Of a stretch of 64,000 nt of DNA, positions 50,888 to 59,111 are shown piece after piece. Position 1 is the stretch's first letter, and each line of letters begins with the position of its first letter. The position numbers were made by a program, and so were the translations under genes. The notes under the pieces are model-generated. The model saw nothing but the letters and a program-made list of their open reading frames with translations, was not told the DNA's origin and did not search any database. Source of the stretch: Xanthomonas hydrangeae (GTDB taxonomy: Bacteria > Pseudomonadota > Gammaproteobacteria > Xanthomonadales > Xanthomonadaceae); the NCBI GenBank assembly GCA_905142475.1, contig LR990730.1:2728001-2792000 (forward strand). The letters run 5' to 3'.

Positions 50888-51952
50888 CTAGAGCGCATCG
50901 AACAACCGATTGCTGCGGTGATCGCCGTCCGGCACAACCACGCCCACGCGGGCTGCCGCGCGCCGATAGTTGTCCAATCGATGGATATCGCGCAGTCGCG
51001 CGATGTCGTCGTCGAGGATGTCATGCCAGCCCCAACGCTGAAACTGGGTCAGGAACCATTCGCCGTCCGACAGCCACGGCATGTTCACCGCACCATTGCG
51101 ATGAAAGGCCAGCGCCGTCGCATCGTTCGCATGAATCTCGACATCGGCGTCCAGACACGCCGCCAGATGCGCAGCCGACACACCGATATGCTGCGGCTCG
51201 GCCAACCATTGCGCACACTGCGCGCGATTGCCCGGCGCCGCATCCAGCCAGCGACAGGCTTCCAGCACGCAGGCGGTCAGGCGCTCGGTCAACTCCGGTT
51301 GCAGCGCGGCGAACTCGCGCCGGCAGGCCAGCACTTTTTCCGGATGCCCCGCCCACAGCTCGCCACTGCGCATCACCCGCAAACCGCTGCCCTGCGCCTC
51401 GGCAACCGCCGCCCACGGCTCGCCGGAGCAGTAACCGTCGACCAAGCCGCTAGCCAAGGCCGCGGGCATCTGCGGCGGCGGAATGCTGAGCACATCCACA
51501 TCGCGCATCGGGTCCACCCCGCACGCGGCCAGCCAGTAATACAGCCACAACGCATGCGTACCGGTGGGAAAGGTCTGCGCAAACACAGCGCGGCGCCCCA
51601 AGCCTGCCAGCACCTGCGGCAACGCGTGACCATCGGCCAAGGCCTGCGCGAGCGCAGGTGCCAGCGTGATCGCCTGGCCATTGTGATTGAGCGTCATCAA
51701 CAACGCCATCGGACATTGCGGCCCGGCAATGCCGAGATCGATCGCATACACCAGGCTGGCCAGCGCATGCGCCGCGTCGACCTCACCGGCCAGCAGACGG
51801 TCGCGCACGCCGGCCCATGACGCCTGCCGCTGCAGCTCCAATTGCAAGCCATGCGCGCGGTCCAGGCCCAGCCGTTGCGCCGCGATCAGCGGTGCGCAAT
51901 CGATCAGCGGCATGTAGGCCACGCGCAATACGGGTAGGTCGGCTTGGCTCAT
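50888..51952 (-). CDS. nasS: Nitrate/nitrite sensor NasS, periplasmic-binding-protein-like, 354 aa
   Basis: The protein resembles the nitrate-binding proteins NrtA/CmpA (LRVAYMPLIDCAPLIAAQRLGLD, FPTGTHALWLYYWLAACGVD, LASGLVDGYCSGEPWAAVAEAQG) but has no signal peptide, so it is cytoplasmic. This is the pattern of NasS, which binds NasT when nitrate and nitrite are absent and releases it when they are present. It lies 4 bp after nasT in the same transcript, and the ANTAR leader target is upstream of the nas operon. Confidence 0.88.
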   Translation of the reverse strand: MSQADLPVLRVAYMPLIDCAPLIAAQRLGLDRAHGLQLELQRQASWAGVRDRLLAGEVDAAHALASLVYAIDLGIAGPQCPMALLMTLNHNGQAITLAPALAQALADGHALPQVLAGLGRRAVFAQTFPTGTHALWLYYWLAACGVDPMRDVDVLSIPPPQMPAALASGLVDGYCSGEPWAAVAEAQGSGLRVMRSGELWAGHPEKVLACRREFAALQPELTERLTACVLEACRWLDAAPGNRAQCAQWLAEPQHIGVSAAHLAACLDADVEIHANDATALAFHRNGAVNMPWLSDGEWFLTQFQRWGWHDILDDDIARLRDIHRLDNYRRAAARVGVVVPDGDHRSNRLFDAL

Positions 51953-51956
51953 GTGT

Positions 51957-52529
51957 TCATCCCAACAACTCGGCCATGGCCACGATACGTCGCGCCACTT
52001 CGGCCAGTTTGACGCCCTGCTTCATCGCTTGCTGGCGCAGCGCCGCGTAGGCGTCGGCCTCGCTGAGGCCACGTTTTTCCATCAGCAGGCCCTTGGCGCG
52101 ATCGATCTGCTTGCGGTCCTGCAGCGCCTGCTGCACATCGTCCAGACGTTTGCGCATGCTGCTTTCCTGCGCGAATCGGGCAAGCGCCACCTGCACGATC
52201 GGCGCCAGCCGCGTCGGTGCCAGGCGATCGACCACATACGCGGTGACGCCTGCGCCGACGGCCGCATGGATCAACGCATCGTCACCGTCGCCGGAAAACA
52301 TCACCACCGGGCGCGGCGCATGCGCGTGCAGCATCGACAGTTGCTCCAAGGTATCGCGCGAAGGCGAGTCCACATCGATCACCACCACATCCGGCTGCTG
52401 GCTCTGCACCGCATGCAGCAACGCACCGACCGAGGCCACATCGTCGAGCACCGTATAACCGGCGCGCGTCAATGCCTGGCGCAGTTCGCCAATCGGCTTT
52501 TCGGTATCGTTGACCAGCAAAACACGCAT
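51957..52529 (-). CDS. nasT: ANTAR-domain antiterminator NasT, 190 aa
   Basis: An N-terminal receiver-like domain (residues 1-120) is followed by a C-terminal ANTAR RNA-binding domain (DRKQIDRAKGLLMEKRGLSE, then AYAALRQQAMKQGVKLAEVA). The phospho-acceptor Asp is kept (VVVIDVDSP), but the first acidic pair reads ND and the switch Lys is missing (AYVVDRLAP), as expected if control is by NasS binding and not by phosphorylation. The ATG at 52529 is preferred; an ATG at 52568 adds 13 residues. It precedes nasS by four bases and is divergent from the siroheme synthase gene. Target: the hairpins at 49570-49639. Confidence 0.88.
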   Translation of the reverse strand: MRVLLVNDTEKPIGELRQALTRAGYTVLDDVASVGALLHAVQSQQPDVVVIDVDSPSRDTLEQLSMLHAHAPRPVVMFSGDGDDALIHAAVGAGVTAYVVDRLAPTRLAPIVQVALARFAQESSMRKRLDDVQQALQDRKQIDRAKGLLMEKRGLSEADAYAALRQQAMKQGVKLAEVARRIVAMAELLG

Positions 52530-52611
52530 TGGCGGCGGCGAGGCGTGGACGTGGCTGGATGGTGCCATGCAACATGCTGTCGGTGCGAGTCATCTTTTCG
52601 GAGTCCGTCTG

Positions 52612-53610
52612 ATGCCGTTGTTCCCGTTGTTCGCAAACCTGCAAGCGCGCCCCGTGTTGGTGATCGGCGGTGGCGAGGTCGCCACGCGCAAGGTGCTCGC
52701 CCTGCTCAAGGCCGGCGCGCAGATCCGTCTGTATGCGCATGCGCTCTCGCCCGAACTCGATGTATTGATGCAAGCCGGTCGCTTCGAGCAATTGGGCGGC
52801 GAGTTCGATCCAGCCTGGATCGACGATGTGTGGCTGGTGGTCGCCGCCACCGACGACGCGGACTTGAATCAACGTGTCGCCACTGCCGCCGGCGCGCGTC
52901 AGCGCCTGGTCAATGTGGTGGACGATGCGGAGCTGTCGACCTACCAGGTGCCGGCGATCGTGGACCGCGACCCGCTGGTCATCGCCATCTCCTCCGCGGG
53001 CGCTGCCCCGATGCTGGCACGGCGTCTGCGCGAACGGCTGGAGCGCGAGCTGGATGCCTCGGTCGGCCGCTTCGCTGGACTATTTGCGCGTCACCGCGAG
53101 CGCATCCGCAGCCAGTTCCCCGATATGAATCGACGCAGGCGCTGGTTCGACCGCGTCATCGATGGCGAAGTGCCGCTGCTGCTGCAAGCCGGCAACGACG
53201 ACGCCGCCGAAACCGCGTTCACCGCGGCACTGGACGATGCCGGCGCGGTGCCGGCGCGTGGCAGCGTGCAACTGGTCGGCACCGGCCCCGGCGATCCTGG
53301 CCTGCTCACCTTGAAAGCGCTACGCGCGATGAACCTGGCCGACGTGCTGCTGGTCGGCGAAGACATCCCCGATGCGGTGCTGGAACTGGCGCGTCGCGAT
53401 GCCTCACGCCGCGCCTTGCCGCGCGATGCCGATGCACAACGGCATCTGTTGCTGGAACTGGCGACAGAAGGCCTGCACGTGGTCGCGTTGCGCAGCGGCG
53501 CCGGCTACAGCGATGCCGATGCTGCTGCGATTGAAGCAGCGCTGCATACACGTGCCCTGGCGTGTGACCGTGTGCCCGGGATTGCCATCAGCATTCACGC
53601 CAACGCATAA
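52612..53610 (+). CDS. cysG: Siroheme synthase with truncated methyltransferase part, 332 aa
   Basis: The first 210 or so residues are the precorrin-2 dehydrogenase/ferrochelatase module: VLVIGGGEVATRKVLALLKAGA, then AISSAGAAPMLARRLRERLE. The following 120 residues begin like a uroporphyrinogen methyltransferase (VQLVGTGPGDPGLLTLKALRAM) but end early, without the GGDPFIFGR-type core that the separate SUMT at 41838 has. So it makes siroheme from precorrin-2 but probably cannot methylate. Full CysG proteins are about 457 residues. The ATG at 52612 is chosen as the family start (PLFPLFANL). It is divergent from nasT. Confidence 0.88.
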   Translation: MPLFPLFANLQARPVLVIGGGEVATRKVLALLKAGAQIRLYAHALSPELDVLMQAGRFEQLGGEFDPAWIDDVWLVVAATDDADLNQRVATAAGARQRLVNVVDDAELSTYQVPAIVDRDPLVIAISSAGAAPMLARRLRERLERELDASVGRFAGLFARHRERIRSQFPDMNRRRRWFDRVIDGEVPLLLQAGNDDAAETAFTAALDDAGAVPARGSVQLVGTGPGDPGLLTLKALRAMNLADVLLVGEDIPDAVLELARRDASRRALPRDADAQRHLLLELATEGLHVVALRSGAGYSDADAAAIEAALHTRALACDRVPGIAISIHANA

Positions 53611-53638
53611 GCGGCACGCACCTGCGGCCGCAGCTGGA

Positions 53639-54001
53639 TCACGCTTTCGGAAACCGCTTGCGCGCACTGTCGCGCACATCGACATCGAAGGTCACGCGCA
53701 GCGCCGTGTGTTCTGCATGGCCAGCCCCGGCATCGAAGCTGAAGCTCAATCCATCGCGGCTGGGCAACTGCCGTGCATGCTCCTCCAGCGCATCGCGCGG
53801 CACCGACAACTGCCAATGATCGGTGGCGCAGTTGCAGGCCGCGTGACCGCCGGTCAGGCTCACGCTGTGGCGCACCAATCGCGCGCCCTGCCCGCTCGGC
53901 AGGCGGCTTTCGTTATCGACCGTGCGCCCGGCAAGCAACTCGGCCAATTCGGCTTCGTCGATGCGAAAGCGTAGCTGCTGACCTTCAATCTGGATTTTCA
54001 T
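53639..54001 (-). CDS. DUF7009-like small protein next to mobA, 120 aa
   Basis: No biochemical role is known to me. The protein begins MKIQIEGQQLRFRIDEAELA and continues with RVTFDVDV near the end; it appears soluble and beta-rich with two adjacent Cys-containing residues (HAACNCATDHWQLSV). Homologues of this type occur as small conserved proteins next to molybdenum or nitrogen genes in xanthomonads, but that link is only contextual. The start overlaps the end of mobA by 17 bases, so the two genes are co-expressed. Confidence 0.6.
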   Translation of the reverse strand: MKIQIEGQQLRFRIDEAELAELLAGRTVDNESRLPSGQGARLVRHSVSLTGGHAACNCATDHWQLSVPRDALEEHARQLPSRDGLSFSFDAGAGHAEHTALRVTFDVDVRDSARKRFPKA

Positions 54002-54554
54002 GACTGAGCTGACTCCACTGCTCGGGCGTATTGCAATTGACGAACGCGCCGCGTTCGCTGGCGGTGACAGCCACGCGATGGCACTGCAGTGAACGCTGCA
54101 AGGCGCGCAGCGAGCGTGACGATGCAGCGCTGGCCATCAACACCGAAAGTGCCTCACGCACGACGCCATCCACGCACAGACGCATCGGCAACATTTCGTC
54201 TTCGAAAGCGGCGCAGCGTTGCGGTGGTGGCGCCAGCAGTCGCTCCAGCAATGGCCTGGACAGCAGCGGCATGTCGACCGGTACCACCACAAGTGTGGTT
54301 GCATCGGCCACATGATCGATCACGCTGGCCAGGCCGCCCAGCGGCCCCAGGTCCGGCTGCGCATCGGCAATCCCTGCATAACCAGGACGATCGCCGCTGA
54401 TCAACACATCCAGCGCGCCTGCATCGCGCAGCAACGCCTGCATATGCGCAACCAACGGACGCCCGCGCCACGGCAGCAGCGCCTTGTCCTGGCCCATGCG
54501 CGAGGAACGGCCGCCGGCCAGCACCACACCGATCCACGGATGTGTGGCGGTCAT
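53985..54554 (-). CDS. mobA: Molybdenum cofactor guanylyltransferase, 189 aa
   Basis: MobA attaches GMP to molybdopterin to form the guanine dinucleotide cofactor used by NasA. The nucleotidyltransferase opening GVVLAGGRSSRMGQDKALLPW is present, followed by VLISGDRPGY, and GPLGGLASVID and VVVPVDMPLLS in the order typical of MobA. The ATG at 54554 gives normal length. It lies 46 bp after moeA and overlaps the DUF7009-like gene, all on the minus strand. Confidence 0.9.
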   Translation of the reverse strand: MTATHPWIGVVLAGGRSSRMGQDKALLPWRGRPLVAHMQALLRDAGALDVLISGDRPGYAGIADAQPDLGPLGGLASVIDHVADATTLVVVPVDMPLLSRPLLERLLAPPPQRCAAFEDEMLPMRLCVDGVVREALSVLMASAASSRSLRALQRSLQCHRVAVTASERGAFVNCNTPEQWSQLSHENPD

Positions 54555-54600
54555 GCCGCCTGCTCGCAGGCACTGCGCCGCGTTGCGTGCCGGCACACGC

Positions 54601-55854
54601 TCATGGCGCAATCGCCGGTGCAGCCGGCTGCAGATGGCCCAGCCCGAACACCTGCGCCGTCGTACTGGGCGCGGCGCCGTCGTCCTGCGGCTCCAGCACC
54701 GCCCACGCATTGGCCTGCAACAACGGCGCTACGCGAAAGGATTCTTGCTGCGGCAAGATCTGCACGCAGAGCACACCGGCATCGCTGCAGCTTAAAAGTG
54801 CGCGCAGGTGCTGCCGCCAGATCGGTCGTGCATGCATCGGTGTGTGCAGTGCAACACGCAATCCGCGCTCCACAGGCATGCCCAGCAAACCACGCAAGGC
54901 CGGCTCGACAAAAAAACGTAGCCCTGCAGCACTGGCCATCGGGTTGCCCGGCAAACCGAAATACAGCGCGCCGTCCGCAAAGCGCGCCAACAACACCGGC
55001 TTGCCTGGCCGCACCGCCACCTTATGAAATAGCAACGCCGCCCCATGTCGCGCCAACGCATCCGGCACAAAATCGTAGCGACCACGCGACACCGCACCGG
55101 TGCTCAAAATCACGTCGGCTCCCGCATGCCGGGCTTGCGCGAGCGCCGCATCGAAGGCGGCAGCGTCATCACCCACCTGACCGCGCCATACCAGCTCCGC
55201 ACCCGCAGCCTGCAACTGACTGAGCAGATAGCTGCTGGTGCCATCGCGGATCTGGCCGGGCCGCAGCGGCTGCGCAGGATCGCCGACCAATTCGCGGCCG
55301 GTCGCGATCAAGGCCACACGCGGGCGCCGCACCACCTGCACACCCGTGCAGCCCAGCCCGGCCAACAGCATCAGATGTGCACCGCGCAGCACCGTGCCAG
55401 CCTCGATCACGCGATCGTGCAAGGCCACGTCTTCACCGCGTCGACGAATGTGCTGGCCCGCGCGCACATCGGCGCGTAGCCGGATGCGGCTGGGGCGTGC
55501 GCCGTCATGCGCCAGCAGTTCCGCCTGTTCGATCGGCACCACGGCATCCGCACCCGCCGGCAAGCCGGCACCGGTCATGATTTCCCAGGCGGTGCCTGCG
55601 GTAATGCCACCCGCATCTTCGCCTGCGGCAACGGTGCCACCGACCGCGTGCTCACTCGCGGTCATTGCACCACGGCCATCGGTGACCAGCGCAAACCCAT
55701 CCATCGCACTGTTGTCGAAAGCCGGCAGCTCGGCCGGGCTCGACAATGCCTGCGCAAGCACGCGGCCTTGCACATCGGCACCGTCTACCCACTCACTGGC
55801 CAGTGTGGCGACCTGCTGATGGATCAGTGCAAGGGCTTCGGCGTAGCTGATCAT
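54601..55854 (-). CDS. moeA: Molybdopterin molybdotransferase MoeA, 417 aa
   Basis: Inserts molybdate into adenylylated molybdopterin. The domain I signature FDNSAMDGFALVTDG near residue 45, the active-site-region VILSTGAVSRGRYDFVPDAL (Mog-like domain) and FGLPGNPMASAAG near 330 are all present. The ATG at 55854 is chosen. The enzyme supports NasA and possibly other molybdoenzymes; a second, clearly different MoeA lies at 59112. It is the first gene of the moeA-mobA-DUF7009 unit. Confidence 0.9.
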   Translation of the reverse strand: MISYAEALALIHQQVATLASEWVDGADVQGRVLAQALSSPAELPAFDNSAMDGFALVTDGRGAMTASEHAVGGTVAAGEDAGGITAGTAWEIMTGAGLPAGADAVVPIEQAELLAHDGARPSRIRLRADVRAGQHIRRRGEDVALHDRVIEAGTVLRGAHLMLLAGLGCTGVQVVRRPRVALIATGRELVGDPAQPLRPGQIRDGTSSYLLSQLQAAGAELVWRGQVGDDAAAFDAALAQARHAGADVILSTGAVSRGRYDFVPDALARHGAALLFHKVAVRPGKPVLLARFADGALYFGLPGNPMASAAGLRFFVEPALRGLLGMPVERGLRVALHTPMHARPIWRQHLRALLSCSDAGVLCVQILPQQESFRVAPLLQANAWAVLEPQDDGAAPSTTAQVFGLGHLQPAAPAIAP

Positions 55855-56058
55855 GAGCAAGGCGACTGCCGACCGATGGATGACCTGGCTAGGATACCGG
55901 CCTCCAGCGCGGCTGGTACAGGCATGCCGAGACGACATTGCGACGGCGAATGCATCAGTGACCGATCACGCGATCACCCCAGCGCTCGACGCTGCTCGAA
56001 CGCATTGTCAACACGCAGCGCCGCACACTTGCAGGTAGTTTTTTCATCTTTGCACACC

Positions 56059-56334
56059 ATGCAATTCGTCGACCTTGTTGGCTGGCTCGCCAGCGCCATT
56101 CTGATCGCCACCTTGATACGCCAGATTTACAAGCAATGGCAGTCGCCTGCGGCACAGGGTGTCTCACGCTGGTTGTTTGTCGGTCAGATCAGCGCCTCGG
56201 TGTTGTTTATCGTTTACAGCTATCTGGTCGGCAATGCGGTATTTATCGTCAGCAATGCACTGATCCTGCTGACCGCCATCACCGGCTATGTGCTGCAACG
56301 GATCAAGCATCGCCAGCTGCGTGGCATCAGCTGA
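56059..56334 (+). CDS. PQ-loop/SemiSWEET-like small membrane protein, 91 aa
   Basis: Three hydrophobic helices are evident (LVGWLASAILIATLIRQIY, WLFVGQISASVLFIVYSYLV, FIVSNALILLTAITGYVL), the layout of bacterial SemiSWEET sugar transporters, which act as dimers. The first repeat keeps the basic IRQIYKQW segment where family members have the PQ motif, which here reads RQ. Substrate unknown. The ATG at 56059 is the only good start. The 3' end overlaps the xthA stop from the opposite strand by 8 bases. Confidence 0.75.
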   Translation: MQFVDLVGWLASAILIATLIRQIYKQWQSPAAQGVSRWLFVGQISASVLFIVYSYLVGNAVFIVSNALILLTAITGYVLQRIKHRQLRGIS

Positions 56335-57298
56335 CGCGCTTGGCTGCCTTGCGCGGCTTGGTAGTGCGGGGCGGCGGTTTTTTTGCTGCGGTCGTTTTCG
56401 CGGCTGCCTTCGATGCGGCCTTGTTGTCCGTCTTGCGCGCAGGCGTCTTTTTTTTCACAGCCGCACGCTTGCGCGGCTTGGGCGCAGCCACCGTCTCTGC
56501 ACCTGCATCCGGCACACGCACGCTGATCCAGGTCGGCGCATGGTCGCTGGCCTTCTCCAGGCCACGCACCCACTTGTCCACTCCGGCATCCTGCAGGCCG
56601 GGCGCCAACATGCCATTGAGCAATAGATGATCGATGCGCAAGCCGCGGTCACGCGCAAAGTGCTGGCGAAAATAATCCCAGAACGTGTAGATGGGTGTAT
56701 CGCCATGCACGGCCAGCAAGCTGTCGGTCCAGCCTTGCTGCAACAGCGCTGCATATGCCTGGCGACTTTCGGGCTGCAGCAACGCATCCTTGCGCCAGCC
56801 CTTGGGGTCGTAGATATCCGCATCGGTCGGCACCACGTTGAAATCGCCGATCAAGGCCACCGGATGCGGCAACTCGACCAAGGTCTTGGCGTGGCGGATC
56901 AAGCGCTGAAACCAGGCGAGCTTGTAATCGAACTTCGGCCCCGGCTGCGGATTGCCGTTGGGCAGATACAGACAGGCCACCACCACGCCATGAATCGCAG
57001 CTTCCAGATAGCGGCTTTGCCTATCGCCTGGGTCCCACGGCAGGCCGCGACGAATCTCCACCGGGTCTGCGCCCCGTGCAAGCAGGGCCACACCGTTCCA
57101 CGACTTCTCGCCCTGCCAGATCACCCCATAGCCGGCGTCACGGATCGCCTGTTCCGGAAACGCCTCCTGCGTGGCTTTCAGCTCCTGCAACCCGACGATG
57201 TCCGGTTGCTCGCGCTGCAGCCATTCCAGCAGATGCGGCAGCCGGCTATGGATGCCATTGACGTTGAAGGTGGCGATCTTGCGTGTGGTGGCTGACAT
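56327..57298 (-). CDS. xthA: Exodeoxyribonuclease III (XthA) with Lys/Ala-rich tail, 323 aa
   Basis: An AP endonuclease/3'-exonuclease for base-excision repair. Catalytic motifs: ATFNVNGIHSRLPHLLEW, IVGLQELKATQ with the metal-binding Glu, LYLPNGNPQPG, LIGDFNVVPTDADIYDPKGW and ASDHAPTWISV. The enzyme core ends near residue 265. A tail of about 55 residues follows, almost only Lys, Ala, Pro, Thr and Arg (PKPRKRAAVKKKTPARKT and more), resembling histone H1-like DNA-binding tails and not typical of the family. The start at 57298 gives the usual N-terminus. Confidence 0.9.
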   Translation of the reverse strand: MSATTRKIATFNVNGIHSRLPHLLEWLQREQPDIVGLQELKATQEAFPEQAIRDAGYGVIWQGEKSWNGVALLARGADPVEIRRGLPWDPGDRQSRYLEAAIHGVVVACLYLPNGNPQPGPKFDYKLAWFQRLIRHAKTLVELPHPVALIGDFNVVPTDADIYDPKGWRKDALLQPESRQAYAALLQQGWTDSLLAVHGDTPIYTFWDYFRQHFARDRGLRIDHLLLNGMLAPGLQDAGVDKWVRGLEKASDHAPTWISVRVPDAGAETVAAPKPRKRAAVKKKTPARKTDNKAASKAAAKTTAAKKPPPRTTKPRKAAKRVS

Positions 57299-57492
57299 GG
57301 GAATGCGAGCGGCCCTCTGCGTAGGGTAACGACAATGGCTGCAGCCGCATGAAGCCGATGCTCAAGCGAGGTGAAGCCTTCGCTTACCCCGCCCATGTGA
57401 CGTCCATGCCGCATATTTAGCTCAGCAGTCAATGCCGAAGCAGCAGGCGCTGCCGAACCGGTTTTGTCGGCCTTGCAGCGCGAAACGCTTAG

Positions 57493-57708
57493 TCAAGCTC
57501 CAGGATCCGCAGGCCCGAGCTGATGGGCCGCCAGCATCTCGTCGATCCGCTTGACGATCTGTGCGGCTTGTTCCGTCGAATCGGCCTTCGCTGTGATCGT
57601 CTCCGCACGTGCATGGAAGACATCCCAGAAATCATCCGGGTGCTGGCGTCGGATATCGGGCAATTCGTCGGCGAGGTGTTTCAGTTGCGCATCGATCTCG
57701 GGTGTCAT
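57493..57708 (-). CDS. Small hypothetical protein, 71 aa
   Basis: A strong ribosome site (AGGAGA five bases before the ATG at 57708) marks the start. The protein is short, acidic and helical (EIDAQLKHLADELPDIRRQH, DFWDVFHARAETITAKADS, AAQIVKRIDEMLAAHQL) with no Cys, signal peptide or membrane segment. Family not recognised. It lies between xthA and the rhodanese-MoeB gene and is divergent from the latter with 103 bp between. Confidence 0.75.
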   Translation of the reverse strand: MTPEIDAQLKHLADELPDIRRQHPDDFWDVFHARAETITAKADSTEQAAQIVKRIDEMLAAHQLGPADPGA

Positions 57709-57811
57709 GACTGTCTCCTTTTGCGTCCACGCTACCGCGACCTCGGTGAGCCTGATGCCAACGCCGCCAGCCAGCACATCGCCGTATCGGGGTTTGCGCG
57801 ACAATAACGGC

Positions 57812-58954
57812 ATGAGCAGCCACGACATCACTCCCGCCCACGCCCGCGCTCGTGCCATGCAGGGCGCCTTGTTGATCGATATCCGGCAACTGCACGAACG
57901 CGCCAGCGGCCAGGCCGAAGGCGCACTGGCCATCGTGCAGAGCGATCTGGAAACCGCACCCGCACGGCATCTGCCCGAGCACACGCGCGAGATCGTATTG
58001 ATCTGCCAAAGCGGCAAGCGCTCGGCGCAGACGGTCGAGGTGCTGCGTGCGCACGGCTATACAGCGGTGTCTTCGGTACTCGGCGGCACCGCCGCGTGGA
58101 CGAACGACGGCCTGCCGCTGGTGCGCCCCACGCTGCCGGCGGACGAACAGGATTTTCTGGAGCGCTATTCGCGCCATTTACGCCTGCCGCAGGTCGGTCT
58201 GGAAGGCCAGCAGCGGCTGGCGCGCGCGCGCGTATTGCTGGTCGGCGCGGGCGGGCTTGGCTCGCCGGCTGCGTTTTATCTTGCCGCTGCCGGTGTCGGC
58301 CATCTGCGCATCGCCGACGACGATGTGGTGGATCGCAGCAATCTGCAGCGCCAGATTCTGCACACCGAAGACAGCGTGGGTATCGCGAAAGTCGGCTCGG
58401 CCACGCAGCGCATCGCCGCACTCAACCCACGCGTGCAGGTCGACGCGCTGCAGACACGCGTCACCGCCAGCAATGTCGAAGCATTGCTGCAGGACGTGGA
58501 TGTGGTGATCGACGGTGCGGACAATTTTCCTGCGCGTTATCTGCTCAACGATGCCTGCGTCAAACTCGGCAAACCGTTGGTCTATGGCGCAGTGCAGCAG
58601 TTCGAAGGGCAATTGAGCGTGTTCGATGCCGGCCGCAACCGCGGGCATGCGCCCTGCTATCGCTGCCTGTTCCCCGAACCGCCACCGCCGGAGTTTGCCC
58701 CCAGCTGCGCCGACGCCGGCGTTCTCGGCGTACTGCCTGGCGTCATCGGATTGCTGCAAGCCAGCGAAGCGATCAAGTTGCTGCTGGGCATCGGCGACAG
58801 CCTGACCGGGCGCCTGCTCAGCTTCGATGCCTTGGCCATGCGCTTTCGCGAAATCCGTCTGCCACCCGATCCGCATTGCCCGGTCTGCGCGCCTGGCACC
58901 GCGTTCCCCGGCTATGCCGACTACGCCGCGTTCTGCGGCAGCGCAGTCGGCTGA
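57812..58954 (+). CDS. moeB: Rhodanese-fused MoeB/ThiF adenylyltransferase, 380 aa
   Basis: Residues 1-110 form a rhodanese domain with the active-site loop VLICQSGKRSAQTVE (Cys as sulphur carrier). The rest is a ThiF/MoeB domain: RVLLVGAGGLGSPAAFYLAA, then DDVVDRSNLQRQIL and DVVIDGADNFPARYLLND; paired Cys motifs (CYRCLF and CPVC) hold zinc. The enzyme adenylates, and probably sulphurates, the MoaD or ThiS carrier. The rhodanese is at the N-terminus, whereas many MoeB-rhodanese proteins (MOCS3 type) have it at the C-terminus. The ATG at 57812 is chosen. Confidence 0.88.
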   Translation: MSSHDITPAHARARAMQGALLIDIRQLHERASGQAEGALAIVQSDLETAPARHLPEHTREIVLICQSGKRSAQTVEVLRAHGYTAVSSVLGGTAAWTNDGLPLVRPTLPADEQDFLERYSRHLRLPQVGLEGQQRLARARVLLVGAGGLGSPAAFYLAAAGVGHLRIADDDVVDRSNLQRQILHTEDSVGIAKVGSATQRIAALNPRVQVDALQTRVTASNVEALLQDVDVVIDGADNFPARYLLNDACVKLGKPLVYGAVQQFEGQLSVFDAGRNRGHAPCYRCLFPEPPPPEFAPSCADAGVLGVLPGVIGLLQASEAIKLLLGIGDSLTGRLLSFDALAMRFREIRLPPDPHCPVCAPGTAFPGYADYAAFCGSAVG

Positions 58955-59111
58955 AAGCGGCACTTGAATCGACTGCGCAGCGTCAGCCAGGCCTGAGCGG
59001 GGTCATGGCACACCGCCCGGCCGCAGCGCTTCGACCTGCCGCCTACACGCTTGCCGCACACGCGCGTGAGAGCGATCGCCACGTGTTGTTCGCCACTGAT
59101 CCAGTGAGCGA

